Assembly (NCBI GenBank): GCA_960531495.1
Contig: OY482864.1
Span: forward strand, 4,855,168 to 4,919,167
DNA from: Zeus faber
Taxonomy: Eukaryota > Chordata > Actinopteri > Zeiformes > Zeidae
Reading direction: 5' to 3'
DNA: 64,000 bases
In this document: positions 47,701-56,021 of the stretch, in pieces
How the letters are laid out: each line of letters starts with the position of its first letter
How positions within the stretch are numbered: position 1 is the first letter of the stretch
Notes under the pieces: generated by a model
Told to the model about the DNA's origin: nothing
Seen by the model: only the letters and a program-made list of their open reading frames with translations
The model's database searches: none
Program-made: the position numbers and the translations under genes

Positions 47701-50700
47701 TGAAGTTGGGACGTTGTGTGAAATATAAATAAAAACAAAATACAATGATTTGCAAATCCTTTTCAACCTATATTCAATTGAATACTCTACAATATCAAGA
47801 TATTTAATGTTCAAACTGATAAATGTTAGGTTTTTTGCAAATATACACTCATTTTGAATTCGATGCCTGCAACACATTCCAAAAAAGCTAGGAGACAGGG
47901 GACAATGGGAAACAGATCTGGAATGCAGGCAGGCCAGTCTAGTACCCGCAGTCTTTTACTACGAAGTCATACTGTTGTAACACATGCAGAATGTGGCTTG
48001 GCATTGTCTTGCTGAAATAAGCAGGGACCTCCCTGAAAAAGACATTGCTTGCGTGGCAGCATATGTTGCTCCAAAACCTGTATGTACCTTTCAGCATTAA
48101 TGGTGCCTTCACAGATGTGCAAGTTAGCCATGCCCTGGGCACTAACACACCCCATACCATCACAGATGCTGGCTTTTGAACTTTGCGCTGATAACAATCC
48201 GGATGGTCCTTTTCCTCTTTGGCTCGGAGGACAGGACGTCCATGATTTCCATAAACTATTTGAAATGTGGACTCGTCAGACCACAGCACACTTTTCCACT
48301 TTGCGTCAGTCCATCTCAGATGAGCTCGGGCCCAGAGAAGCCGGCGGCGTTTCTGGGTGTTCTTTTCGCTTTGCATGGTAGAGTTTTAATTTGCACTTGT
48401 AGATGTAGCGACAAACTGTTAACTGACAATGGTTTGTTCCTGAGCCCAAGTGGTAATATCCTCTACAGAATGATGTCGGTTATTAATGCAGTGCCGCCTG
48501 AGGGACCAAAGGTCACGGGCATTCAATGTTGGTTTTCGGCCTTGCCGCTTACATGCAGAAATTTCTCCAGATTCTCTGAATCTTCTGATATTATGGACTG
48601 TTAGATGATGAAATCCCTAAATTCCGTGCAACTGTACATTGAGAAACATTGTTCTTAAACTGTTGGACTATTTGCTCACACAGTTGTTCACAAAGTGGCA
48701 AACCTCACCCCTTGCTTGCTTGTGAACAACTGAGCCTTTCGGGGAGGCTCCTTTTATACTCAATCATGACACTCACCTGTTTCCAATTAACCTGTTCACC
48801 CATGGAATGTTCCAAACAGGTGTTTTTTGAGCATTTCTCAACTTTCCAAGTCTTTTGTTGCCCCTGTCCCAGCTTTTTCGGAACATGTTGCAGGCATCAA
48901 ATTCAAAATTAGTAAATATTTGCAAAAAAACCCCAATAAAGTTTATCAGTTTGAACATTAAATATCTTGTCTTTGTAGTGTATTCAATTGAATATAGGTT
49001 GAAAAGGATTTGCAAATCATTGTATTCTGTTTTTATTTACGTTTTACACAACGTCCCAACTTCATTGGAATTGGGGTTTGTGAAATAAAAGAGTGGAAAG
49101 AAATATAATGGAAAGCAGGAGTACGAAGCAGCCACAATCTGTGCAGGAAGATCCACAGAAAGGTAAATCACTGCCTCATGGTAGAGAAGTCATCAACACG
49201 CAACAGGCAAACTTGCTCACTGTGAATTCTACGGACAATTACCTGCTCTGTTCACACATACCGTTCAATCGGACATTACACAGACTTTGTACTAGGGTAC
49301 TGGCTGGGTAAAGTCCAGGTAATGTCCGGTCCAAATGACTTGTATTATCGCGTTCACACATACATACAGCCCCTCCGGAAAACACCCGGATAATTTTAGG
49401 GTTGCAGTGCATGTGTGAAAGCAGCTTCAGCCGAGCGACGCGTTTCCGACTGATCATTCGACTTGTCGACTTTCAGGGGGCAGCCCTATCGACTATTATA
49501 AGTGTCTATTTCCAACCATGCTGGATTCAATTTCCATTTCCCCGGCATCATCTATAGTATGTTGTAAAAGCGATTCTGGACAAATTGTAATACATTACGA
49601 TTTGAATAACAAAACCAGGGGGAATATGACAGGTTTTCAATTATCAAGTTTTTTCCTCCAAGGACTTTACCAAGCACTTGAGCACAAACAGGGCTATTTT
49701 CAATGTATTCCAGTACTTACATTTCTGAGGATGAAATTCAAGCACTTCAAGCACCTCAAGAACCCGGTGTGAACCCCGATTTGTGTATTCTTTCAGTGGA
49801 ATGTGAAACATTTTCACAGCACACCTGGCAAGCTCTCACAACTCACTAGTGTGTGCGGTTGAAAAAAACAACTGGATCGGGAAAACATTGAATGATGAGC
49901 ACCTGAAGCTGATCTTTGTTCTCGAGGGCCCTGGCGACAGCTTGTGCCGCCTCCACCCCAAAGGTGTTCCCCTCCAAGCGCAAGGCTCTGAGGCCCTGGT
50001 ACTGCTCAATCTCACGCACCAACTCCTCCACTGAAAACACAGGGGACAAGATTTCAGGGATAGGGTCTGAAGATAATTGAGACTAAGCAAGCAAGCAAGC
50101 AAGTTTATCTGTATAGCACATTTCATACACAATTCAATTTAACATGCTTTACATAAGGCATAAAAGACAGTATATAAGGGCTTCTGTTTTTGACATAGCT
50201 GAGGGAGGCCGTTCTCTGAAGCTTCTCTACTGAACCTTCTCTACTGTAAGACTTTCTAAGACATTTTAATGTCACAGTTTAACAAAATGCCAATTATTCA
50301 GTTCTGTGTTCCACAATGGAAGATGAAACTGCGGTTAAAGTCATTCTCCAGGTAAAGACACTCTTTGTGATTCAGTTGCGTTGAGCCCTGAATCCCCGCC
50401 CCCCCACTGGCTCGCCGTTCATTCAAAGTTTAATATACACATGTCGCGTGTCTAACTTTCACCAAATTCGCAAGTGCAAAGTAGATCAGGTGAAGGGTTA
50501 TCGAGATAATTGAAGGACATACATACAGCTGTATGGTATAGATAGATACAATTTCTGTGAATTTGAAGCTGCACTTTTTGATTAACATTTTTATTCCTAT
50601 CCAGTCTATCAGTGGTGCTTTAATATTATTCAGTTTGTGATGATACTGAGCTACATAGGCCATATTTTAAAGATTCATCATCTCACTGAAGACCAAAATT

Positions 50701-53270
50701 GACCACGTGATTTGCCATGTGTCTGTTGCCATTTTAGAAATGGCAATGGTTTATATCACTAATATTTAGGAGAACAGAGGGTATTGGAGACAGATGATCC
50801 GTTGTGGCGACCCCTAACGGGAGCAGCCGAAAGAAGAAGGTGATTTAGGAGAGCAACGACCTGCCAATCTTGCGAAAATATTTTGAGTACCACGATAGTG
50901 TAACAGGGAGTCTCCGCGGCGTTTGAGTCACTGCAGCTAAATGACTCCAGTTATTTAAAGGCTAATCACAACATATGCGACATACTACGGCTAACTTTAT
51001 ACAGTTCACAAATTCATCTCATGAAGATATACAACTTGAAATGCATCATCTCGTAAAGTTACTGAACATATATACCAACTATAGATGCACTGATTGCAAT
51101 TTTCTTAGCCAATTCAGATTCTGATTTTTAAGTCCGACCTGCTGATCCTGATTTTGGCCGATGCCGATTGATATTCTATTATATGTTCATAATAAAACAT
51201 TGACTTTTAAATATATTTTACATTGTCGTCCGGTCATTTTGAGTTTATGTCTGCGATCTCTGAATTTTTTATTTTTATTTTATTTTTTTAATCATTTGGT
51301 CTAATTTGGTATATCTGCTGCACGTCACTGACAAATACATCACGTGATCTCATCACACTCATGTGACAGGACAGTTGCACATACAGACTACCAATTTTCA
51401 GTTATCACAATAGTGAGATTGCTGATTTTGACACTGTGTTTTTATTATTGTACATTATTCACTATGGAACAATAATAGAACACAAAACTCAACATGAAAG
51501 AATATGGGACTGTCACTAAGTTTCAGTATAATTCGACCTGTACCTCTCACTGAGTTTTAGTAGAACACAACATATAACTAACATGGAAATGTCCAGTTCA
51601 AAATTCAAATTAAAGTCTCTTTCACTTTTAAGTGGAAATGTACATTTCTTTTATCCAAGTACTCCTCACTAGCGACCAAGTTCCGTTCCTACGACCAAAT
51701 CGTTAAGCAAATTGGTCGATAAGCGAGGACTCGCCCCCTTAGCGTTATTTCAGTCTTGGAGATTGTGAACGCTAGTGTAATGAATACTGACAGACTGCGG
51801 GAACGACACTGAGACTGAGAACAGTGATTTGAGATGAGATGCTTGATGCTGAGACGAGTGCATGCAGCATACAATACAGACTGGTTGGAGAGCTGGTCGG
51901 AAGTCCGAACGGTTGTCAAACAGGTAGGCCGTTAAGTGAGGAGCACCTGAATGTATATGGTACTTGCCATTCCAAAATAAACTGCAATCATTGCAAAAAA
52001 AAAAGTAATAATAATAAATGACCGGCTCTTCTCACATTGTTCACTGGAGGTCTTCCTTTGCTCACCGTGCATTAAACCTGCTGAATCAAATTGAACGACT
52101 CGTTTTACTGAGTGACTCGTCAAGAACTGAGTCACAAAAGAGTCAAACCTTTCATCGTGAGTGGAGTTTGTGAACTAAGAACAACCAGAGCTCCGCTGCA
52201 GTGACTGCGATATATACGCAGTCTACACAATTTAGAATCTCAGGCGATAAAATATTTATTCAATCTTCGTTTACCTTGAAGTACCTCCAAATAGCTGACA
52301 TTTTCTTCTTTCGCTCTGTTTTTGAGCCTCAACTATGTAACTACGTTACATTATGTTGGTATCGGGTTTGAGTATCGGAGCATTGTTACGAGTACATGAG
52401 CATGTATCGGGCGTGTAAATTTAACCTGCGCAGAAACTGACACTGTTTGGCCAGTCACCTGTCAATGTTTTGTATTGATTGTTTTCCGTAATTTAAATTA
52501 CAGTAAAATATTTTTTTGCGTAGTTTCAGCTGGCATTTCGCACCTGTGTATTATGACCAAGAATTGCATGGTTGGTACATAAAATGCATGCAGGTTGGCA
52601 GGTCTGCAAATATGAGAAGTGAGAAAATTGTGCCTCGATGTAGGATTTCTATTACAGTTTAGTATACGGATGGCAACAAAAAGGGTAAACTGGTATATGG
52701 ACCACAAGGTAAATCAATAACTTATGATAACTATATACTTTTCCAAATCTTATAATCATCTTCAAAAGCAGCATCATAATTGTCAGTGGAGGGTGGAGTA
52801 TAATATGATATTAAAAAATGGAAAACCGCAAAGTACCACAAACAGTATATCAATAAAGAGCATATCCATTACTCATGCTACAACATCCTCCTCCTCCTCT
52901 TCATAATAATAATTATATTTATCATAACCTTGTTGTGCCTAGGGTGAGGGGCCGATTTGGGACAGGGGGTCACCCAGCCTACAAGGGACTCCCAAATAAA
53001 CAAACCGATTCGGGACTCTTAACCCAACTCAGTAAATCCGAAACTCAGTAGGGACTGTTACCACACACCTGAAAATGACGCATCAATCTAAAAACAAACA
53101 AAGCCACAACAACGAAATATAGCTCCATCATTAGCTGTTCATTTTCCCACCATCTCACCAGACTGCACGGTGTCCAGCTTGAGTCCTCTGCCTTTGTAAC
53201 TCAGCTCTCCATCCCCAACGTGGGTCGCGGACAGGGCTTCGGCCAGTCGTGCGATGTCGTCCGCGGCCAT
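27159..53270 (-). CDS. rangap1: RanGAP1, Ran GTPase-activating protein 1
   Basis: Stimulates GTP hydrolysis by Ran at the cytoplasmic face of nuclear pores, and so drives nuclear transport (family knowledge). Coding exons in transcript order: 53270-53159, 50030-49903, 42829-42770, 42678-42499, 41552-41418, 40040-39882, 39776-39663, 39541-39442, 35892-35808, 35636-35483, 31662-31579, 31330-31228, 30584-30496, 29632-29511 and 27243-27159. They give 569 codons plus stop; the human protein is about 587 aa. Residues 1 to about 357 form the LRR domain ([50 protein letters not shown]). One exon encodes the acidic linker (358-409, [16 protein letters not shown]). The C-terminal domain ends the protein and keeps the SUMO acceptor context LLKGEGK at Lys501 (L-K-x-E). 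Most of the 26-kb span is intron filled with transposons. Confidence 0.95.
27246..27345. repeat. Short interspersed repeat fragment plus (GATA)n-like tract
   Basis: Starts as TTCAAGATTCAAGAGGTTAT then TGTCACATACATA, which is shared with copies near 34165, 36005 and 62312. It runs into an AGATAGAGATAG tract up to about 27345. It lies immediately upstream (transcript sense) of the last rangap1 exon. Confidence 0.6.
27500..27913. mobile_element. hAT-like MITE fragment
   Basis: The left end reads CAGGGGTTCTCAAACTATTT and the right end, reversed, CCAGTGATTTTCAAAG, a common hAT terminal form. GACCCC-type segments occur inside both ends. No convincing target duplication was found. A related truncated copy starts near 28486 (CAGCGATTCTAAATATTTTC, GGACCCCCTTATATGA). 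Confidence 0.6.
28486..28720. mobile_element. hAT-like MITE, truncated copy
   Basis: Shares its left end and the following TTATATGAAAGAAAATAA with the element at 27500-27913. The right end is not recognised, so the limit given is approximate. It lies in the last rangap1 intron. Confidence 0.45.
30241..30450 (+). repeat. tRNA-derived SINE
   Basis: It has an A-box-like GATGGTAGCTCAGGAGGTAG and a B-box-like GGTTGCTGGTTTGATCCC. A conserved core follows (TCCTTGAGCAAGACACTTAA). It ends in the fish tail GTCGCTTTGGATAAAAGTGT and CTGCTAAATG. About 210 bp, in a rangap1 intron, antisense to that gene. Confidence 0.85.
32043..33745. repeat. Degenerate repeated units, unclassified
   Basis: GCTGCAGGCAGCAATA...CAGGGTCCAGTTTAGT occurs at about 32043 and again at 33187. 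A unit with GGTCAAATTTGGTCG, AATTTCTGCT, CAAGATGTTTGTGA and CAGATACTTTTAG occurs at about 32788, 32992 and 33555. The block ends in CCCTGCAGGCTGCACTCC. It appears to be several diverged pieces of one element family side by side in a rangap1 intron. No protein was recognised. Confidence 0.55.
33770..33900. repeat. AATAGA-rich degenerate tandem repeat
   Basis: Imperfect ACAATAGATTAG / AGAATAG units. A similar tract is at 35275-35470 in the same rangap1 intron. Confidence 0.6.
34165..34280. repeat. Short interspersed repeat (CACATACATATACATAC family)
   Basis: Contains TTATCACATACATATACATA and ATATGCAGTGAAATGTCA. Copies are at 35998-36098 and 62312-62440, with a fragment at 27246. Probably the 3' end of a retroposon; the parent family was not identified. 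Confidence 0.55.
35275..35470. repeat. AATAGACTA-rich degenerate tandem repeat
   Basis: Runs of AGAATAGACTACAACAGA-like units immediately next to the rangap1 acidic-linker exon. Low complexity, no coding content on this strand. Confidence 0.6.
35998..36098. repeat. Short interspersed repeat, interrupted by a hAT element
   Basis: Same family as 34165-34280 (CACATACATATACATAC, TATGCAGTGAAATGTCA). Its right part is cut at 36098, where the hAT element begins. Confidence 0.55.
36251..36568 (+). pseudogene. hAT transposase remnant, N- and C-termini joined
   Basis: A 105-aa open frame. The first part ([20 protein letters not shown]) resembles the start of GTF2IRD2/ZBED-like hAT transposases. The last part ([32 protein letters not shown]) is the C-terminal dimerisation region. 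The catalytic core between them is missing, so it cannot move DNA. The frame is intact but no promoter or splice context was seen. Similarity is judged from memory. Confidence 0.7.
37040..37320. repeat. Imperfect tandem repeat, period about 75-82 bp, 3.5 copies
   Basis: Each unit starts CTGTGAAGATCCCAGAGAGG and continues GTTATTTGGTTATTATTT. Unit starts are near 37043, 37125, 37200 and 37280. It lies inside the hAT element at 36099-37463. Confidence 0.85.
37555..37605. repeat. (AAAAT)n tract
   Basis: About nine AAAAT units in a rangap1 intron. Confidence 0.85.
38699..38770. repeat. (AAT)n microsatellite
   Basis: About 22 AAT units with a few interruptions in the large rangap1 intron before the exon at 39442-39541. 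Confidence 0.95.
40337..41372 (+). mobile_element. Tc1-like family 2, copy A (split remnant)
   Basis: It begins after TA with CACCGATCAGCCACAACATT. A later segment (41220-41372) is the reverse complement of the interior of copy B, with GTACCTACCAAAAAATGAAC, CCAGACGGGCTAGAC-type sequence and GCTGAAAAAGTTAATG. The part between (40400-41220) is unrelated and includes the hairpin at 41038-41101. The element is a broken relic in inverse orientation to copies B, C and D. Confidence 0.65.
41038..41101. repeat. Near-perfect 31-bp inverted repeat with 2-nt loop
   Basis: The arms 41038-41068 and 41071-41101 match at 29 of 31 positions. The left arm begins TTTCAGAACACGGTAAATTG. One of the two differences would still allow a G-U pair in RNA. 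It lies in a rangap1 intron within the copy A remnant. Confidence 0.85.
41600..42462 (-). mobile_element. Tc1-like family 2, copy B
   Basis: The element is flanked by TA. The left end carries CAATCAGCCACAACATTAAA and the right end ATGTTGTGGCTGATCTGTG, an inverted pair. The minus strand holds broken Tc1 transposase N-terminal pieces ([41 protein letters not shown]). The catalytic half is largely missing, so it is not autonomous. It sits between two rangap1 exons. Confidence 0.85.
43095..43250. repeat. Dispersed repeat with GTGCATTAAACC...GAGTGACTC
   Basis: Shares CTCACCGTGCATTAAACC, then GACTCGTTTTA and GAGTGACTC, with 52030-52165. A weaker copy is at about 29915-30020. Unclassified; in a rangap1 intron. 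Confidence 0.5.
45498..45800 (+). pseudogene. hAT transposase C-terminal fragment
   Basis: 100 codons open, covering the C-terminal dimerisation segment ([52 protein letters not shown]). Upstream frames are interrupted, so no full transposase is made. Confidence 0.8.
45917..46689 (+). mobile_element. Tc1-like family 1, internally deleted copy nested in hAT
   Basis: Flanked by TA (45915-45916 and 46690-46691). The ends match those of the element at 972-2495 (CACTACTCCCAAAAAGTTAG). At 773 bp it is half the length of that copy. It keeps the helix-turn-helix part of the transposase ([40 protein letters not shown]) but lacks the catalytic part. Its insertion splits sequence that is continuous in the related hAT copy at 13650-13700. 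Confidence 0.9.
47685..49080 (-). mobile_element. Tc1-like transposon with long inverted repeats (family 3)
   Basis: The ends read CAAACCCCTATTTCAATGAAG and its reverse (CTTCATTGGAATTGGGGTTTG). The inverted repeats extend roughly 200 bp, through TTCAATTGAATA and GCCTGCAACA. A minus-strand transposase relic at 47939-48376 contains [28 protein letters not shown] and [10 protein letters not shown], with later frame breaks. It is inserted within the TIR element 47387-49428. Confidence 0.9.
47939..48376 (-). pseudogene. Tc1 transposase fragment
   Basis: 145 open codons around the first catalytic Asp (WSDEST). The continuing catalytic region ([10 protein letters not shown]) is read in another frame at 47967-48197, so the gene is frameshifted. 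Confidence 0.8.
50857..52605. mobile_element. TIR element family AGACCTGCCAACC, copy A (1.75 kb)
   Basis: It starts GACCTGCCAATCTTGCG and ends CAGGTTGGCAGGTCT. Over its length it is the collinear reverse complement of 60730-62530 (shared: TGTAACAGGGAG, ATGCATCATCTCGTAAAGTT, CATTCCAAAATAAACTGCAA, AATGCCAGCTGAAAC on the opposite strand). It lies in the first coding intron of rangap1. No transposase was recognised. Confidence 0.78.
52030..52165. repeat. Dispersed repeat with GTGCATTAAACC...GAGTGACTC
   Basis: Matches 43095-43250. It falls inside the TIR element 50857-52605 and is probably a later insertion in it. Confidence 0.45.
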
Positions 53271-53401
53271 GGCGCTCCTATGGCGACCCCGAGTCACAGA
53301 GCAGAGGGGTAGATTGAAAAGCTGCGTGCTGTGGGCGCTTGAACACGAAAAGATTTGGCTCGATAACTGAAATGGCAGATGTCTATATTTCATTAGCTGC
53401 T

Positions 53402-53450
53402 GATAATAATAATAATTACAACAACAACAACAATAATAATAATAATAATG
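53402..53450. repeat. (AAT/AAC)n microsatellite
   Basis: Mixed AAT and AAC triplets, upstream of the rangap1 first coding exon. Confidence 0.9.
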
Positions 53451-53584
53451 CGGTTGCCCAACTGCTAGCTAAACTAACCGCGCAACACGTGAGAGTTGGC
53501 GTCGGCATTATTCGGTCACGTTCACCACTCGTCCATTCGGGCACTAAAACAAGTGTCAAATAGTCGACAACGACGTAAGTTCAC

Positions 53585-53650
53585 CTCCAAAGGGTCAATT
53601 ATCCGCTGCCGGCTCGCAGTTACTGTCACGCAGCTCCCCCGCGGGCGGCG
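53585..53650 (-). other. Candidate rangap1 non-coding first exon
   Basis: On the minus strand, GACCCTTTGGAG is followed by a donor GTGAAC (53584/53585). The rangap1 ATG at 53270 is preceded, 7 bases upstream, by an AG acceptor (CGCCATAG, then GAGCGCC, then ATG). Together these suggest a short GC-rich 5' UTR exon just downstream of the CRE pair. The upper limit is approximate. Confidence 0.4.
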
Positions 53651-53659
53651 GGAAGAAAA

Positions 53660-53705
53660 TGACGTCACGCCTTGGCGCGCCGGTTGACCGAAAGGTGTGA
53701 CGTCA
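53660..53705. promoter_or_regulatory. Pair of full CRE palindromes, rangap1/zc3h7b intergenic promoter
   Basis: TGACGTCA occurs at 53660-53667 and at 53698-53705 in GC-rich sequence between the divergent rangap1 and zc3h7b genes. This is the consensus for CREB/ATF factors. The position just upstream of the candidate rangap1 first exon suggests a CREB/ATF-responsive rangap1 promoter. A half site (TGACGT) follows at about 53744. Confidence 0.65.
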
Positions 53706-54640
53706 CGGCTCCCGTCCTTCTACTTGGATTTTACAAGTTCCGATGACGTTTCCACGTTCTGTCGGCGCCACCCGACGGAGTGGAGTTCACAACGCACACA
53801 AACCTATTCATGTGAACCAGTTTGGAATTTAAATCATGACCAATATATTTTGTGCAGCTGTATGACTCACATCCATTACTGAAAGGCGATAGGTGGGAGG
53901 GATAGAGATTTGCTTCAGGGTTAAATTTGAGTACATTTATAAAATAGCGGTTTTGTTTTTTTAAATAACATTTCAAATCGTTTGGCAGCCCAAGTGAAAA
54001 TAATTGCAATGCAAAAAGATGGAGCAAAACGTGTGCAGAACTGCGCAGCTGATGTTCCGAATCATTTCCGACGTTTCCTCGAACATCTTTATACACGTGC
54101 TGGACTTGGGCAACACTCCCAGGCCTTTAAATCGGTGAAAATTGAACCAAACATCTTACAATATGAAATAAACCTCAAAATGCACCTTTTGTCGTGTTAC
54201 CCGCTCCCCGCATATTCTCCACTAAATATTTCACTTCTCATGGATGTTTTTAGTGAAATAGTTGCTAACAATCAACTTTGGGGGAAATAATAATAACTAA
54301 TGATAATACGTTTATGAATAATTAATTACATTTTACTAAATAAAAGAATATATGTTACTTACAGATGTAAACATACTGTACATTCGATCTTCATTTCATT
54401 GTATTGCCCTCCACTGTTTGTTATGGTATGTTATCATATCTTATCTTACAGAGCGACACTGACCAGTGCAACGATTAATTCGATGACTGTGTTACAGCTG
54501 CACGTGGCCAAGGAATGGAAACCCGTCCACAGGCTGAATGAAATACAATGTACTTACAATATACGTATATTGTATGTACATACAATATATGTATATAGAT
54601 GCATACATGTATGAAATATATTGGATATTCTGGTATTTCG
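53706..54640. other. Intergenic AT-rich stretch between rangap1 and zc3h7b
   Basis: Contains an open frame of 102 codons at 53982-54290 with no recognised similarity and no gene context, and a TACATACAATATA-type tract at about 54545-54615. Nothing else was recognised. Confidence 0.5.
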
Positions 54641-54985
54641 GTTTTCTTCGTTCCCGCGACGCTCCTCATCTCAACCACCAGGGGGGCGACAGGTCGCGTT
54701 CTCTGAACATACAAATGCAGAGCGGGCGCTCTAGCGCCCCCCGGTGTCCACACACTCCATCGAAACTTGTTGAGATAGTTCGCTGAAGAGACGCGCTAGC
54801 TAGGCAGTTAGCCGGCTAACGAGAGTCCGCTTGCAGCATCCTGCTCCGGCCAAATATTCATGTTAGGGACAGCAAAGCTACAGTAATGCACCCGACCAGC
54901 GGTTGATATATAGCTGAGTGTTGGGACGAGCACGACCACCGTCTGTCTGTGAAGTTATATTTCATTTGAAAAAGCAAACTACTCG
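54640..54985 (+). promoter_or_regulatory. Candidate zc3h7b promoter and non-coding exon 1
   Basis: CpG-containing sequence (TCCCGCGACGCTCC, AGAGCGGGCGCTCTAGCGCC) leads to a segment that ends at a strong donor (ACTCG then GTGAGT, 54985/54986). The next acceptor with coding sequence is before the ATG at 55573. The exon start was not resolved. Confidence 0.45.
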
Positions 54986-55245
54986 GTGAGTTACGGGGCA
55001 GGGGCTCCGTCTACTGCCTGGCGCTAGCACCGCTAGTTTAGCTTGTTTAGTTTATTCAACGGCACTATCCGTGTACCAACCGAAAGGTCACTTCTTCGCG
55101 TGTAAGACAGTCCTTCAAGCTCAACACCCTTTTCTCCACAGGCACCAACACACAGATGCATACATAGCATTAGCTAGCTTAGCATTGCCTATCATGACCA
55201 TGTCAGCCCATTTACACACGAGTTATTATTTCACCATAACACACA

Positions 55246-55257
<12 letters not shown>

Positions 55258-55276
<19 letters not shown>
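55258..55276. repeat. Short (CA)n tract
   Basis: About ten CA units in the first zc3h7b intron. Confidence 0.8.
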
Positions 55277-55572
55277 TGGGAAAACCACTCGGTAGCCGCA
55301 AAATAATCAGAAAATCTGTCGTTTTCGTCAAGCTCGGGGTAGATCTTAGGTGATGTACGACAATGTATTTAGGAACATTATAGCTTCAGATCATTGCTGA
55401 TCGTCATCATGAGTTTTCCTCCGGGTCTGGGTAGTTTATTTGGAGGCCTGCTCTGGAATGTTATGTGCGAACATCCGTTGCCTAAACCTAGATAAACATA
55501 AAAAAGTTGTTGAACCAACAAAGCGTGTGTCGTTGCGCCCAATGCACAACTTTTTTTCTCCCTCCTCAGGCC

Positions 55573-55671
55573 ATGGATTCTGAAAGACTAAAACGAAGAG
55601 AAGAGATCCAGAAAGCAATGGGCTTTATCCAGTAAGCGATAACACTGCGGTTGATTACTAGTACCTTAAAT

Positions 55672-55733
<62 letters not shown>

Positions 55734-55945
55734 TGTGTGTGTGTGTGTGTGTGTGTAAAGAAAACAAGATGCTCTAGATTTGTAATTCTGTCTTCGCAGG
55801 TCTTCATTGCCTTTCCCGGAACCGGAGAGTTATGAGGTAATGGGAACTCATCAGTTAACTTCATAAAAAAAACTAAAAAAACATTGCAATGATAAAATCC
55901 AAGCTGTGGCATTGGCATTTATCTCCACCATCATCCCTTTTTCAT

Positions 55946-56021
<76 letters not shown>

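Larger units (their letters stand above)
47387..49428. mobile_element. Unclassified TIR element, split by a Tc1 insertion
   Basis: The left end GAGCTGCTTTCACACATG and right end CATGTGTGAAAGCAGCTT form an inverted pair. Internal segments near both ends share GGACATTGTCC / GTCCGGATAA-type words. Without the nested Tc1 at 47685-49080 it would be about 650 bp. No gene and no clear target duplication were found. Confidence 0.65.

Noticed and set aside
53982-54290. 102-codon plus-strand frame in the rangap1/zc3h7b gap
   Set aside because: No similarity recognised, no splice or promoter context, AT-rich base use. Kept only as part of the intergenic entry.
54545-54620. TATA-like boxes in the TACATACAATATA tract
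   Set aside because: Low-complexity AT repeats; the zc3h7b promoter more likely lies in the CpG-rich sequence that follows.
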